DNA of 29,525 nucleotides from Jimgerdemannia flammicorona (GCA_003990745.1 RBNI01000539.1:1-29525), one strand, 5' to 3'; numbered from the stretch's first letter, positions 19,322 through 29,525 are shown. The notes: generated by a model not told the origin, from the sequence alone. Made by a program: numbers and translations.

Positions 19322-20820
19322 TGTAAGCACACAACCTCTAAGCCACCAAAATTGTATATTATCCTCAGAACCAATTTGGAAACCACATGCAAGACTATAA
19401 AACAAGTTACTAAAGAGATCATCTAGTTACACAAAATATGTCAGCAAATACAAGAACCTACCACCAAGACATAAGAATATTAGAAGAAGTACTATAACCA
19501 TAAGACTGACTCTGAACCTCTATAACTAGTTTGATATATTATACTATTACAAAAGGAAACTGAAAGTACCCAACTTAAACTGAGACAAGAAGGACTCTAT
19601 CTCATCTATCAAGAGTTCATGAACTATACTTATCAAACTCAAGACCAAGATATACCATGACTATACAAGACCTCATTACTTAGCAGAAGCAAAATGCATT
19701 TGAATAACTCTATTCACTCTATCTGTATTACCTCCATTGGAGAGTAACAGATACTTCATCTGAACTCAAGAAAGCTGACATCATCGAAACCAATTTCAAG
19801 CCATCTATGTGATAGATATTACTATTAGAAATTGCCTTGGATTACAGAAAATATCATTTCCAAGAGGTTTGAACCCCCAGCTATGACATTGGGAGCCCTC
19901 GTTCTAGACAAGAATGGCCAGTCCTCGCAAATGTGCCAGCAGATCAAAAAAAAAGAGAACCAAGACCTGTTATCCTTGTACAATTACTACCACCAAGAAT
20001 AGTCATAATTTGCAAGAGACAGAAGTGACAACACCTTTGAAACTGATAACATCAGAAGTCAGAAAACTGCTCAGACTTTGCCAGAGATGATGTCATCAAT
20101 AGTGATGTCATCAAAGACTAACCAGACAGCATCTAAATCTATATAGCTCAGCAGTCATAGCATAGTTAGATTAGTCTTATATGATATAACTGTGAACTGA
20201 CTCAGCAGTCAGATGATCTCTTGACATATTAGATCACACTTGTACTATATGACTGTATTCTGACTCAGTAAGGCACTAAGTGCTATATCCATATTTAGTA
20301 TAATCCAGATAGCCTCTCACTAGTATAAATACCCCCTCTCCCAGATCTCAGAATCTCAGACTGGAACAGACTCGAATATACAAGAACATTCTGAATACTT
20401 CCCCACAATATCCCTTCATACAACTACTCTTAGTATAACAATATCATGAATAGTAAATAAACCTATTTAATAACCCACAAATCACTCTTAAGTAAATCTA
20501 CTCTCTGTTAGGTCCCACTTCTAACCCCATTACAAATTTCCTAATTGGGTATTGTCTGTAGTAATACACCAATTCAACTAAGCTGGTCTTAGTTTTTTGA
20601 ACTTCCTGAAATACAGAAACTCCTGAACATCTAGAACTAGTCTAAAAAAGGACTTTGGTTGAGATGTCAACTCAAACTTGAAATCAATAAGTATAGAGGA
20701 TGTACTCTATATGAAATTGATCTTGACCTTAAAGAAAACAGTCTTCCAGAATATCCAGAACCTCCAGAAAACCCTTTTAGAACTATATAATAGTTACTCT
20801 AAAAAAGTAACCCTCTTATA
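19322..20820 (+). repeat. 3' LTR of element A
   Basis: This 1499-base LTR is uninterrupted. It shows what the 5' LTR looked like before the LINE insertion. TATAAATA is at 20324-20331 and AATAAA at 20456-20461. The end has decayed from CTTACA to CTTATA. Confidence 0.9.
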
Positions 20821-20825
20821 TAATC
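20821..20825. repeat. TAATC target-site duplication of element A, right copy
   Basis: TAATC directly follows the 3' LTR and matches 4601-4605. The interrupted LTR of element B continues as TGATAGTAG. Confidence 0.88.
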
Positions 20826-21139
20826 TGATAGTAGTTTGAGATTTGTCCAATTTAGTGGACCTTACTAAGTATGTTTAGGGCATTCTATTGAGCTTCTACA
20901 AAGTAGAGAGATGCTAGGCTATAGATATTCATGAGGAGTAGAGAGGGTGTGGCTCAGTTGATAATAATATTCCAAATGTCAGTATGGATGTAGTTATAGA
21001 TCTCAGTAGTCATATTTGTATATATATATTCAAAAGTTGGAGTTATTTGTTTAGTTTGTTGTAGTTCCCTGTTTTGATATATCTGGGTACTTGATATATA
21101 TATATTCAATTCTAATTGGTAAGATTTTATTTATATAAA
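20826..21139 (-). mobile_element. element B, truncated tandem LTR, proximal part
   Basis: This is the continuation of 3330-4605 beyond element A. It matches 22724-23035 and carries the start codon (21013) and first 60 or so codons of the LTR reading frame. It begins on the minus strand at ATTTATATAAAT, an internal point of the complete LTR, so about 290 bases of the LTR 5' end are missing. Confidence 0.82.
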
Positions 21140-21618
21140 TATAAGAGAGTTGCTTTTTAGAGTAACCATTACATAGTTCTGGAAGGATTTTCTGAAAGTT
21201 CTAGATATTCTGGAAGACCATTTTCTTATGGTCCAGATCAATTTTATATGGAGTATGTCCTCTATACTTATTGATTTTAAGATCAGATTGATGTTTCAAC
21301 CAAAGTCCTTTTTAGAACTAGTTCTAGATATTCAGGATTTTCTGTATTTTAGAAAGTTCAAGAAACTAAGACCAGCTTAGTTGAATTAGCATATCACTGC
21401 AGACAATACCCAATTAGGAAATTTCATGATGGGGTTAGGAGTGGGACCTAATAGGGAGTGGGTTTACTTAAGAGTAGTTTGTGGGTTATTAAATAGGTTT
21501 ATTCGCTATTCATGATATTGCTATACTAGGAGTAGTTGTATAAAGAGATATTGTGGAGAAGTGTTCAGGAATGTTCTTGTGTATTTGAGTCTGAGATTCT
21601 GAAGTCTGGGAGAGGGGG

Positions 21619-21626
21619 TATTTATA
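21619..21626 (-). promoter_or_regulatory. TATA box of element B LTR
   Basis: TATAAATA on the minus strand is followed by CCCCCTCTCCC, identical in layout to the element A promoter. The LTR reading frame ends about 270 bases upstream of it, so that frame lies in U3. Confidence 0.65.
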
Positions 21627-21894
21627 CTAGTGAGGGGCTATCTAGACTATACTAGATATAGATATAGTACTTAGTGCCTTGCTGAGTCAGAATGCAGTCA
21701 CATAGTATAAGGATGATCTGATATGTCAAAAGATCATCTGACTGCTGAGTTAGTTCACAGTCATGTCATACAAAGGCTAATCTTACTATACTATGACTGC
21801 TAAGCTATCTATAGATTTAGATGCTGTCTGGGTAGTCTTCGATGACATCACTATTGATCACATCATCTCTGATGAAGTAGTCATCTAGGAAGAG

Positions 21895-22911
21895 TTATTC
21901 GCAGATTAATTCTCCTTGTTCACTGAGGTAATAATACATTGGGACTTCATCACCATCCCATAGGATAGCATTGTCTGTCTCATATGCTGGATATGGAGTT
22001 GGTAGGCAAAGGAGTGGTGTATCATCTTCACTTTTATCAGATTCACTGTCTGCATACCTTCTGTAGGTTACAGTACTATGAATCACAGGGTTGTAGTAAG
22101 TTGGTGGCTGTAGTTCATGTTGCTCATACTCAGGTGGTGGAGTGGTTGGTTCAATCTCGAGAGTTGTCTGAAGATATAAGTTGTGTTCTCCTATCTCTTC
22201 ATTATAGTTAAAGTAATCAGGAATGAATGTGAGTTAGTATTCATACCAGTGATCATTGTTCCAATAGGTCTCATAAGTGGTTATAAACTGCTGTAAGTTC
22301 ATTAGTAATAATGACAGAGTGATCAGAGTTGGCAGAGATCCTTGGCTTGAGATCATGTTAGCATCAGAGGGATCATTGTCTTCTGCTTTGTCTTCATCAA
22401 ATCAGATTATATCATAGATGTCCTTCATGGCATATCCAACTTAAGGCATTTACAGGATATAGTCATTGGGGTATAAGAAGATATCTATAGTCTGAACATA
22501 TTTGAGGTACTTATAGTTGAGTTCTTGTATTATGTCATTGATTTGGCCATAGGACAGAGTGGTAACCATTTCACTGATAGTAACTTAGAGATGGGAAATA
22601 ATAGTGCTATACTCATAAAAGAGTTCCTGGTGTTTGCAGGCAATGAGTTTCTAGTGTTGAGACATCTGAGTGATGTCTGTATTGTAGTGGTGTTTGGCTA
22701 TATCTTCTAGGAGGCAGCCAATCTGATAGTAGCTTGAGATTTGTCCAATTTGGTGGGCCTTGCTAAGTATGTTCAGGGCATTCTATCGGGCTTTTATGAA
22801 GTAGAGGGGTACTAGACTATGGATATTTATGAGGGGCAGAGGGGGTATGACTCGGTTGACAATGGTATTCCAAATGTCAGTATGAATGCGGTTATAGATC
22901 TCAGTGGTCAT
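21895..22911 (-). pseudogene. LTR-encoded reading frame, 338 codons, unknown function
   Basis: I do not recognise this protein. From ATG 22911 to TAA 21895-21897 the phase is kept for 1017 bases with seven internal stops. These are five or six Gln-like TAG/TAA and one Arg-like TGA, and no shift is needed. The N-terminus is MTTEIYNRIHTDIWNTIV. A helical, Gln/His-rich middle follows (YYQIGCLLEDIAKHHYN, QINDIIQELNYKYLKYV), then an acidic stretch (FDEDKAEDNDPSDAN). The C-terminal part is Tyr/Pro-rich (EIEPTTPPPEYEQHE, PLLCLPTPYPAYETD) and ends YYYLSEQGELICE. A second, degraded copy lies in the truncated LTR (start at 21013). Its coding character rests on codon phase, on composition and on stops in one copy being Gln or Arg codons in the other. 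It might be an LTR accessory gene or a captured host gene. Confidence 0.6.
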
Positions 22912-23318
22912 GTTTGTATATGTTCAGAAGTTGTAGTTATTATTTGTTTTGATTCTTTATTTTGACATGTCTCAGTGCTTGGTATATATGCATTTGGTCC
23001 TGATTGATAAGATTCTATTTATATAAATCTTGTGTTCCATAACTTCATATTGACTCAGCTTTGTATGCTGTAACTTTGGTTTGACTCAGCTTCATGATCA
23101 AGCAGGTGATTTTCAGATTTGTCTAGCTAGTGTGTGTGATTTCAGTGACTTGTTCAGAGGGTGATATGTGATTTCAGTAGCTTAGAGGTTGTGTACTTAT
23201 AATAAATCTTGTATTTCATAACTTTAAGTTAACTCAGCTTTATAATCTTATATGTAATTTCTAGATTTGATCTGAGAGTAATATATAGTTTTGGTGGCTT
23301 AGAGGTTATATACTTATA

Positions 23319-23860
23319 ACTCTCTCCTTCTTAGCTTTTAATATTCTTATTGAGGTCTTCTAATTCTGGTCTAATGTTATTATACTATTTAGATGATCAA
23401 AAGTTCAGTAATATTCATTTTTCTCAAAAAGTGATATGTTTATAATACAGTTGCCTAATATGTTAGATTTATATATTAAAGGATTATATATTTGATACTA
23501 TATGCTAGAAGTGATTCTGATGTTATTTACTGCTGGAGAATTTCCTCTAAAGAATCTTCTTAAATATCAATATCTCATTTCCCACCAGTAGTACAAGGAG
23601 AATAGACTGACTTTCAGTTTTGTTATTTTTCTAGAAAGTCAGTATTCTTTTATCTTAACTTGCTGAGTTCTTGATTTTGTTTATAATAATTATAAGGGTA
23701 CTTAATGTTTAGGAGAGGTAATATATAGTATAGGACTGATAGGTATAGGAGTGTTCAGATTTCAGTTGTTTAAAGAATTATATTCTTGAACTAAGTTGGT
23801 GGCATTCTGGAGGTTAGTATTGCATGCCCACATCTCTCTCCAGTATCTCTCGGGTTACAC
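23319..23860 (-). mobile_element. element B, end of internal region
   Basis: The minus strand next to the LTR matches the pol end and purine tract of element A (19235-19321): both give AAAAGCTAAGAAGG-G-GAGAG. Further from the LTR the sequence is AT-rich, and I cannot identify integrase or RT motifs in it. The far boundary is uncertain, because it passes into the 5' region of the LINE somewhere before 23913. Confidence 0.6.
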
Positions 23861-23912
23861 AACTTCTGGGAAGCAACTATGATATCGTTTTTGGAGAAAA
23901 GAGACTAACAAT

Positions 23913-25907
23913 ATGGCGACCAACAGGCAACCTGAGGTGCATACTGGGCAGGGTGGCCTGAGTGCATTCGACTGGCAGCAAGTGGGGAGAGGCCCTGGTC
24001 TGAGGGGAGGTATGAGGGGGCTGCTGGCAGGTGGGCATGGAAGGGGAGGGGGCAGTAGTGGTGGACAGGGATCTGGAAGGGCAAGCTTTGCTGAGACAGT
24101 GAAGGGGAGAAGGCAGATGTTGGGGCTGAAGGGTTGGTTGAAGAAAGGCAAGGAAACGGAGAAGGTGCCAGTGCAGGGGAGAGTAGCCCTTGGCAGAGAG
24201 AGCAGTGGGACTGGAGGTGTAGTGGCTAGGGGAGACATGACAGCTGATGGAGATGGGACTGCTAATCTGGAAAAAAATCCAGATGTAACTGTGGATGGTG
24301 CAGCTGAGTGACTGGGGCTTGGGAGATAAGGAGATTTAGCAGATAGTGTGATGGGCCTGGCAGTGGCACCATTACTCAAGAAATCGATTTCAGCATTCAT
24401 GGTAATACTGTGCTTCCAGGGCCTAGCAGTGATAGTGAAAATAGTATTGGGACTGATTGCTAAGCAGGTGGCTGGAGCGGCATCCATAAAGTTTCTGAAG
24501 GGACTGGAGGGAGTGGAGGTGGGCTTCGAGGAGGCTGAGCTATTGGAGAAAGTGTTGAAGGTTGGATTGATAGTTGGGGAGGTATGTGTACTGATGGCTT
24601 GATGTCTGAAATGGGACCCCAGAGTGGTCCAACTGTTGGTGAAAGGAGTGCCCACAGTGATGGTGATGAAGATGAGAAAGAGAGTTGAGGAGGTCATGGC
24701 AGAGTATGGAGAGATGGTGGATATTGGATTTAGAGTCTGAGAGGGGACCTCGCTCAGAACTGGAGATGTGGATGTGAGGATTCAGTTAGCAGGAAAGGAG
24801 GCAACTGGGAAGACAAGGGACTGGCCTTCTGGTATGGTCTGGGGGACGATCGTATGCAAGGTGACAAGGATGAAGGGAAGTGAGGAGGAGGAAGAGGACC
24901 TATTGGAAGTACTGGAAGAGCTGAGTGGTGTGGTGGAATGGTGGGCAAAGGCTTAGAGGGCCTTTGAGGAGGCAACACACTTGGAGGTGGTGGATGGGAA
25001 GTGGATTCAAGTGAGCAAGGAGCAGTGGAAATAAGAGCAGGGATGTAAGAGGTAGAGGGAACTGCTGGTAAAGATGAAGGGTGGACCTCAGAAGAAGATG
25101 AGCAGGATGGTAGACACAGGGGGGGCCAAGGTGAGTGTCTGGGTAGGTGAGGGAGGTGAGAGTGCTGGGAAGAGGACTGGTGAGAATTGGGAGATGACTG
25201 GCAAGGACCTGTATGCAGATGGTATGCTGGAGGTTTGAGATGAGATATGGGAGAATTCTCCGACCCCTACTTCCCTTATCAGGTGGGGCCCAGCTTCCCA
25301 AAACAGGGTGGTGGAGGATGTGCCAATGCGGGGGGCCCAGAGAGTGTAATTTGGAGTTCCAGAGGCAGCAAATGGGAGACAAGTGGTGGTGGTTGGTGAG
25401 GAGGAACTGGTGGACGTTCCAGAGGAGTGGGATGAGGATGTGAGTACTGGGGCAGACACCATGATGTTGGATGGTAAGAGACCGGTGACCTCTGGAGGAA
25501 AGGAGGTGGGGAACCTACTTTGGATGTGCAGGATGATGAACAACCTGGTGGCCATGAGCAACGAGCATTGAGCGAGGATCCTGCAGGGGGAAGGGGTGGT
25601 GATGGTATTGAAGGTGGAAATCCTTGTGGTATATCTGGAGGAGGAGGGCTATGAGGTAGATAAGGAGCAGGAGGTGGAGATGGCCAGAGTCACAGGAGAG
25701 AGGGCTGAATACTGCTGGACCAAGTGTCATAGCCTACAGCTCTGACAAGAAGCCTGCCTGGAGTACCATGAGAAATTCAAAGAGAAGGCAGATGGGGAGA
25801 TGAATGAGCTGTTGGCTGGACTGGAGGCTCAGAGGGCTGAAGAGGAGGAGGTGACCATGGAACATAATCTGGATTTGGCACAGAAGGAGATGAACATAGA
25901 GCAGTAG
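23913..25907 (+). pseudogene. LINE ORF1 (gag-like)
   Basis: The frame starts MATNRQPEVHTGQGG and is open for 132 codons, Gly/Arg-rich (GLRGGMRGLLAGGHGRGG). After that it is interrupted about a dozen times. Later parts include a hydrophobic/charged stretch, an acidic block (EEEEEDLLEVLEEL) and, near the end, a coiled-coil-like segment (NELLAGLEAQRAEEEEVTME). A Cys/His-containing block (CWTKCHSLQL...CLEYH) lies just before the coil. It probably binds element RNA. It ends at a TAG only about 30 bases before the ORF2 start, in the same phase. Confidence 0.65.
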
Positions 25908-25937
25908 AGAAAGCTTGATAATATACCATTTTTTACT

Positions 25938-28900
25938 ATGAATAGTATAACCAACATTTTTTCTTTGAATATGAATGGGTTACGGGGCGCTTATTGATAT
26001 AAGAACATTTTTACTTGGCTGAAGGGATTGGAGGCCAATCTCTTCCTCTTGCAGGATGTCAGGTGTGAGGATGATTTGGATAGACTGGAATGGACAAAGG
26101 AGTGGGGAGGTGAGGCAGTCTGAAAGGGCAAGGTTGGGATTTTGATGCAGAAAGGCAAAGGGGAGATAAGGAATATATGGAGCTGGGGGGATAGATTGGT
26201 CTGGGGAGAGTGGATACACACAGGTTGGGAGCCAGTTACAGTGGGCTCCTGTTACTGCCCCGCAGTATGGGGTGAGCATGTGAATTGAGTGAAGGGCTTA
26301 TAGGAGAGTGGAATTCTTGTGGAGGTTGGGGTAGATATGCTCGGTAGGGACTTCAATATGGTCAGAGATGTATTGAGAGACAGAACTAATGGAGGACGAG
26401 GAGCTGAGGGTCAGAGTGGAGGACTGGCGGCATGGGAGAAAGTGGAAAGACTGAGTGCTCTGGTAGATGCAGATAGAGAATGTTGGGGAGATAGGAGGGT
26501 GTACACACACTGGGCCAGGGGCCTGGGGATGAGGATTGATTGGATTTTGATGGCTAGCTGTTGGGGCTTGGATGTTTGGAAGTTGCTGGAGGTGGAATGG
26601 TATCCTTAGTTGGATCATTGGGGGCTTTTAGGGTAGGGACATTTTGGGGGGAGTGGGGATGGGCCTGGACATTGGTGTCTTAATTCCTCCTTACTAGATA
26701 ATGGGAGCCGGTGGGATGAGTGGGCTGAAGACATTCAGCTGTGAGTGGAGTACTGGAGGTAGGAAGGTGCCCCAGTTAGCATTCGGTGGATGAGGATGAA
26801 GAAGATGGCTAGGATCTTCTGGAGTGAGGCTGGTAAGGAGGCTGAGAGACAGAGGAGATGGCAGGTGCAGTGGACTTCTTGTAGACTGACTAGACTCTTG
26901 GAGGACTGGGTGAGACTGGTGACATTGGAGGGAGAGGAGGACTGGAGAGTGATAAGGGCAAAAATGGAGGTGGTTGAACTACAACAGGTGCTGCAGAATG
27001 AGGAAGAGGCAAGGGTCCAGGGTTTGGCGGCACGGCTTCATTGGCAGGGGTTGGAGGAAGGGGAGCGGCCCTCAAAGTTTCTCACAAGAGCCCTTCAAGC
27101 AAGAAGAGTGCAACAAAGGTAGGAGGGGGTGCTTAATGCTAATAGTATATTGGTGCATGGGGTACAAGACATTCTTAGATCATTAAAGGAGCATTGGAGT
27201 AGATTATGGAGTGAGGAGGAGGGTGGAGCAGATACTGAGGACATTGACCAAGTGTTGGAGGATTGGCACCCTACACAAGCAGTTGGGCTGGGTGACCTCA
27301 TATTACCAGTGCAAGAGGAGGAGATCTGCCAGGTTCTTGTCGCAACAACCTTAGATATGGCACCTAGGGAGGATGAGCTGCCCTGGGACTTCAGGAAAAA
27401 GATGGTAGGAGTCCCAGAAGTACTGGAAGAGATGACGGCACTGTGTGATTGGATTATACAAATGAGGAGATGGGTGGGAGAACAGGATCTGGGGCTAGTA
27501 ACATTGCTTTATAAGAACAAAGGAAGGTGAGAGAACTGGAAGAACTGGAGGCCGATTATGCTACTTGATATGGATAGAAAGTTGGTTACCAAGGTGATGG
27601 TCGCAAGGTTGCAAAAGGTGGCCCAGCAGGTTCTGGGTAATGAGCAGAGGGGCTTTGTGGGAGGCTGGCTCATCAGGGATGGCACAGTATGAGTTCATGG
27701 AGTTATTGAAGGGACACAAGCCAGTGGACTAGATGGATATCTGGTCTTTCTGGATCAGGAGAAGGCTTATGACCAAGTGCGATGGGTCTGGCTGATGAAA
27801 GTTTTGGATAGGATTGGAGTCCCACAATAGTTCAGGACAGCCATGGTCAGTCTACTGAAAGAGAGTAGGGCTACACTCATGTGTAATAGACACAGAGGGG
27901 TAGCATTTCCCCTGGGAAGGGGGGTGCCTCAGGGGGACCCACTGTCCCCCATTTTGTATACTCTTTCTTTGGAGCCCCTCATGGACAGAATCAGGCAGAA
28001 GATAGTGGGGCTCTCTATCTTTGGTATTGAGTGGAAAGTAGGGGCTTTTGCAGATAACATGGTGGTTGGCCTAGGATCAATTGCAGATGTTGAGAAGCTA
28101 AAGGAAACAGTGGAGTGGTATGAGGTGAACTCTGGGGCTAGACTCAATTGGCATAAGTGCGAGACAATGATGTTAGGCAATGGTCTGGTGGGAGGGGAGA
28201 TTATTGGTACCATTGTTCCTACTGGTGAGATAGTTTGGTACTTGGGTATTTATCTATCAGTATATGGGTCAGTTCTGCCCCAACATTGGTGGGAGCAGTG
28301 GATTGGCATCTGGGAGGAGGCCCTGCAGAGTTGGGGGGGCTGCCATTTATCCCTGGCAGGACATGTTTCAATTCTGAATGTCTATTGGATGCTGAAGGTG
28401 TGATATCTGGCTTATCATTTGGACTTCCCTGCCTGGGTAGTGAAGAGATTGATGAAGCTGGCCAAGGGGTGGATCTGGGCTGGAAGGTGGAGTCAAATTA
28501 GCTGAGAGGTCTTATCCCTACTGGTGGCAAATGGGGGACTGGGGCTGGTTGACTTCCCTAAGAGACTACACTGCTTAAGAGCATGGTGGCTGAAGAGAGC
28601 AGTGGAGTTGAGAGGGGGTGGTTGGGTCCCCCTACTGCAGAAAGTCTGGGAGATGAGGGCCTCCCTGAGGGGTTCAACTGATGATCTCCTAGCACTTGTG
28701 GGCCTTCAGAACACTGAACAATTGCGATTCAAAGGCTTCTGGTGGGGAGTGGCAGAAGGGGCATGCCACATTGGAATTAGGTGGCAGGGAGATGAAGGGG
28801 AGGCAGCTTGGGACCCAGAGATGTGGCAATGGGACCAAGTGTTACTGGGTGGCATTCCCCTAATTAAGTTTGACATTGGTGATGGGATTGAATGCCAGTG

Positions 28901-29267
28901 GGGACCAGGCCAGGACCTGTGGCCTAGTAGTTGGCAAGGAGTAGAAATTGGCAAGGAGTGGGACTGGCACAGCATTTGGGTCTGGAGTACTGAGGTGAAG
29001 AGGTGGCTGCCGCCGAAGTACTGGGTGGTCTGGCAGCATGTGCTGAGGCGGAATGTCATGCTCAACTTCTGCTCAGGTCACCTTATTGAGGGAGGTTGCT
29101 TCAACTGTGAAGAGTACTATAATGTAGAGCAGGAAGGGGGATATGTACAGATGTCTGAACATTGGCTAGGAGAGTGTGAGGTACTTGGTACCTTTTGGCA
29201 GAACATTGGAGATCATTTGGGGGAGTGGGTCAGAGAGATGGCATGCAGGGGAGATGGGAGGATTTAA
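25938..29267 (+). pseudogene. LINE ORF2: APE endonuclease and reverse transcriptase
   Basis: The 1110-codon phase is broken by about 14 stops. The endonuclease appears as LNMNGLRGAY, LLQDVRCEDD, GRDFNMV, MRIDWILM and LDHWGLL, which correspond to the Asn, Glu (Asp here), GDFN, Asp and SDH boxes of APE-type LINE nucleases. RT blocks are NWRPIMLLDMDRKL, LDQEKAYDQV (motif A), GVPQGDPLSPILYTLSLEP (motif B) and FADNMVVGL (motif C, with FADD changed to FADN, which should destroy catalysis). The C-terminus has CFNCEEYYN and HWLGEC, a C-x2-C...H-x4-C pattern typical of LINE ORF2. Stops such as the TGA in KNKGR-stop-ENWKNWRP stand where Arg is plausible. Confidence 0.85.
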
Positions 29268-29525
29268 GGGATAGATTGGAGGGGGGGGTGGGGAAGGAAT
29301 GGCTGATGTTAGGCTGAGCATTGACCATTTGGGTAGGGCTGGCCAGTCACTGGTTATATGTTTTTGAGGATGGGTAGAGACTTGGTTCCAAGGTCAGACT
29401 GCTGAGGTAGCATAGCCTTATGGAAGACACTCTGATGGGCTGGTGGCTTGGTTGGAGGTTGAAGGGGGGTCGAAGGCATTGTTTGATAGAGAAAATCTGT
29501 CAGCAGAGTGGGGGGAGGGTGGGTG

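Larger units (their letters stand above)
4606..20820 (+). mobile_element. element A, Ty3/gypsy-like LTR retrotransposon with gag-dUTPase-protease
   Basis: The element is bounded by 1.5-kb direct repeats that start TGTAAG and end CTTACA (decayed to CTTATA in the 3' copy), and by a 5-bp TAATC duplication. Removing a LINE (4919-6305) and a Penelope-like palindrome with one flank (9281-17700) leaves about 6.4 kb. The interior encodes gag, a zinc knuckle, dUTPase and aspartic protease in one reading frame. It then jumps to a short remnant resembling the end of pol, a polypurine tract at 19308-19320 and the 3' LTR. Reverse transcriptase, RNase H and integrase are missing, so this copy was non-autonomous or was deleted. 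Many stops interrupt the frame. Confidence 0.88.
21140..23318 (-). repeat. element B LTR, 2.18 kb
   Basis: On the minus strand the LTR starts TATAAGTATATAACC at 23318 (TGTAAG decayed), just after a purine tract, and ends CTCTTATA at 21140. The 3' half (promoter region) is homologous to the LTR of element A, including TATAAATACCCCC. The 5' half differs and encodes a reading frame. The start sequence is repeated in degenerate form at 23201, and an AAGCTGAGT-x(5-8)-AAGTTA unit occurs three times between 23030 and 23250. Confidence 0.82.
23860..29525 (+). mobile_element. nearly full-length LINE, 3' end beyond the window
   Basis: A single phase is kept from ATG 23913 to TAA 29265-29267 (5355 bases) and is broken by about two dozen premature stops but no shift that I could find. 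It contains a gag-like ORF1, an APE-type endonuclease, a reverse transcriptase and a Cys/His C-terminus. About 260 bases of 3' untranslated sequence follow to the window edge. The poly-A tail, seen in the related truncated copy at 4919-4954, is not reached. The 5' boundary is approximate. Confidence 0.85.

Noticed and set aside
23855..24697. 280-codon minus-strand open frame
   Set aside because: It is antisense to LINE ORF1. Long antisense frames arise from its biased purine-rich composition.
1..29525. CRISPR arrays, rRNA or bacterial-type operons
   Set aside because: There are no regularly spaced repeats, no rRNA core sequences and no ribosome-binding-site-led gene clusters. The window is eukaryotic.

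Overview
The window is fungal nuclear DNA, most likely from a basidiomycete with a transposon-rich genome. That placement is an inference. It rests on a conserved splicing-factor gene cut by many short GT-AG introns, and on a LINE reverse transcriptase with a DQEKAYD motif of the kind I associate with basidiomycete LINEs. LAYOUT: bases 1-3134 are host genes and are rich in CpG. On the minus strand lies a SART-1/Snu66-type tri-snRNP gene (nine exons visible, C-terminus off the left edge). Beside it lies a short divergent plus-strand gene I do not recognise, with one in-frame TGA. From 3330 to the right edge everything is transposable-element DNA, nested several layers deep, nearly free of CpG and full of premature stops. 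LAYERS: (1) Element B is a Ty3/gypsy-like element on the minus strand. It is represented by the end of its internal region (23319-23860), a 2.18-kb LTR (21140-23318) and a second, 5'-truncated LTR in tandem (3330-4605 plus 20826-21139). (2) Element A, a related gypsy element on the plus strand, is inserted in that second LTR at 4606-20820. It has TGTAAG...CTTACA LTRs of about 1.5 kb and a TAATC target duplication. Its interior reads gag, dUTPase, protease and a short pol-end remnant, with no reverse transcriptase or integrase. (3) A 5'-truncated LINE (4919-6305, minus) sits in A's 5' LTR, with a poly-A tail and a 14-bp target duplication. (4) An 8.14-kb palindrome made of two head-to-head copies of a Penelope-like retroelement (9281-17420) sits in A's gag and is flanked by a 280-bp duplication of gag. 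(5) A nearly full-length LINE related to layer 3 fills about 23860-29525 on the plus strand and runs off the right edge. MAIN POINTS: the LTR of B carries a 338-codon reading frame upstream of its TATA box that I cannot assign to any family. The gypsy polyprotein contains a dUTPase with all five motifs visible. The Penelope-like palindrome and its 280-bp flanks are structurally unusual. Throughout the repeats, paired copies differ almost only by transitions, often CA in one copy against TG in the other, and stops fall where the partner copy has CGA, CAA or CAG. This is the mark of C-to-T change at methylated CpG, with some CpA. None of the transposon genes looks intact, so the region is a graveyard and not an active system, although some features may be common to living relatives elsewhere in the genome.
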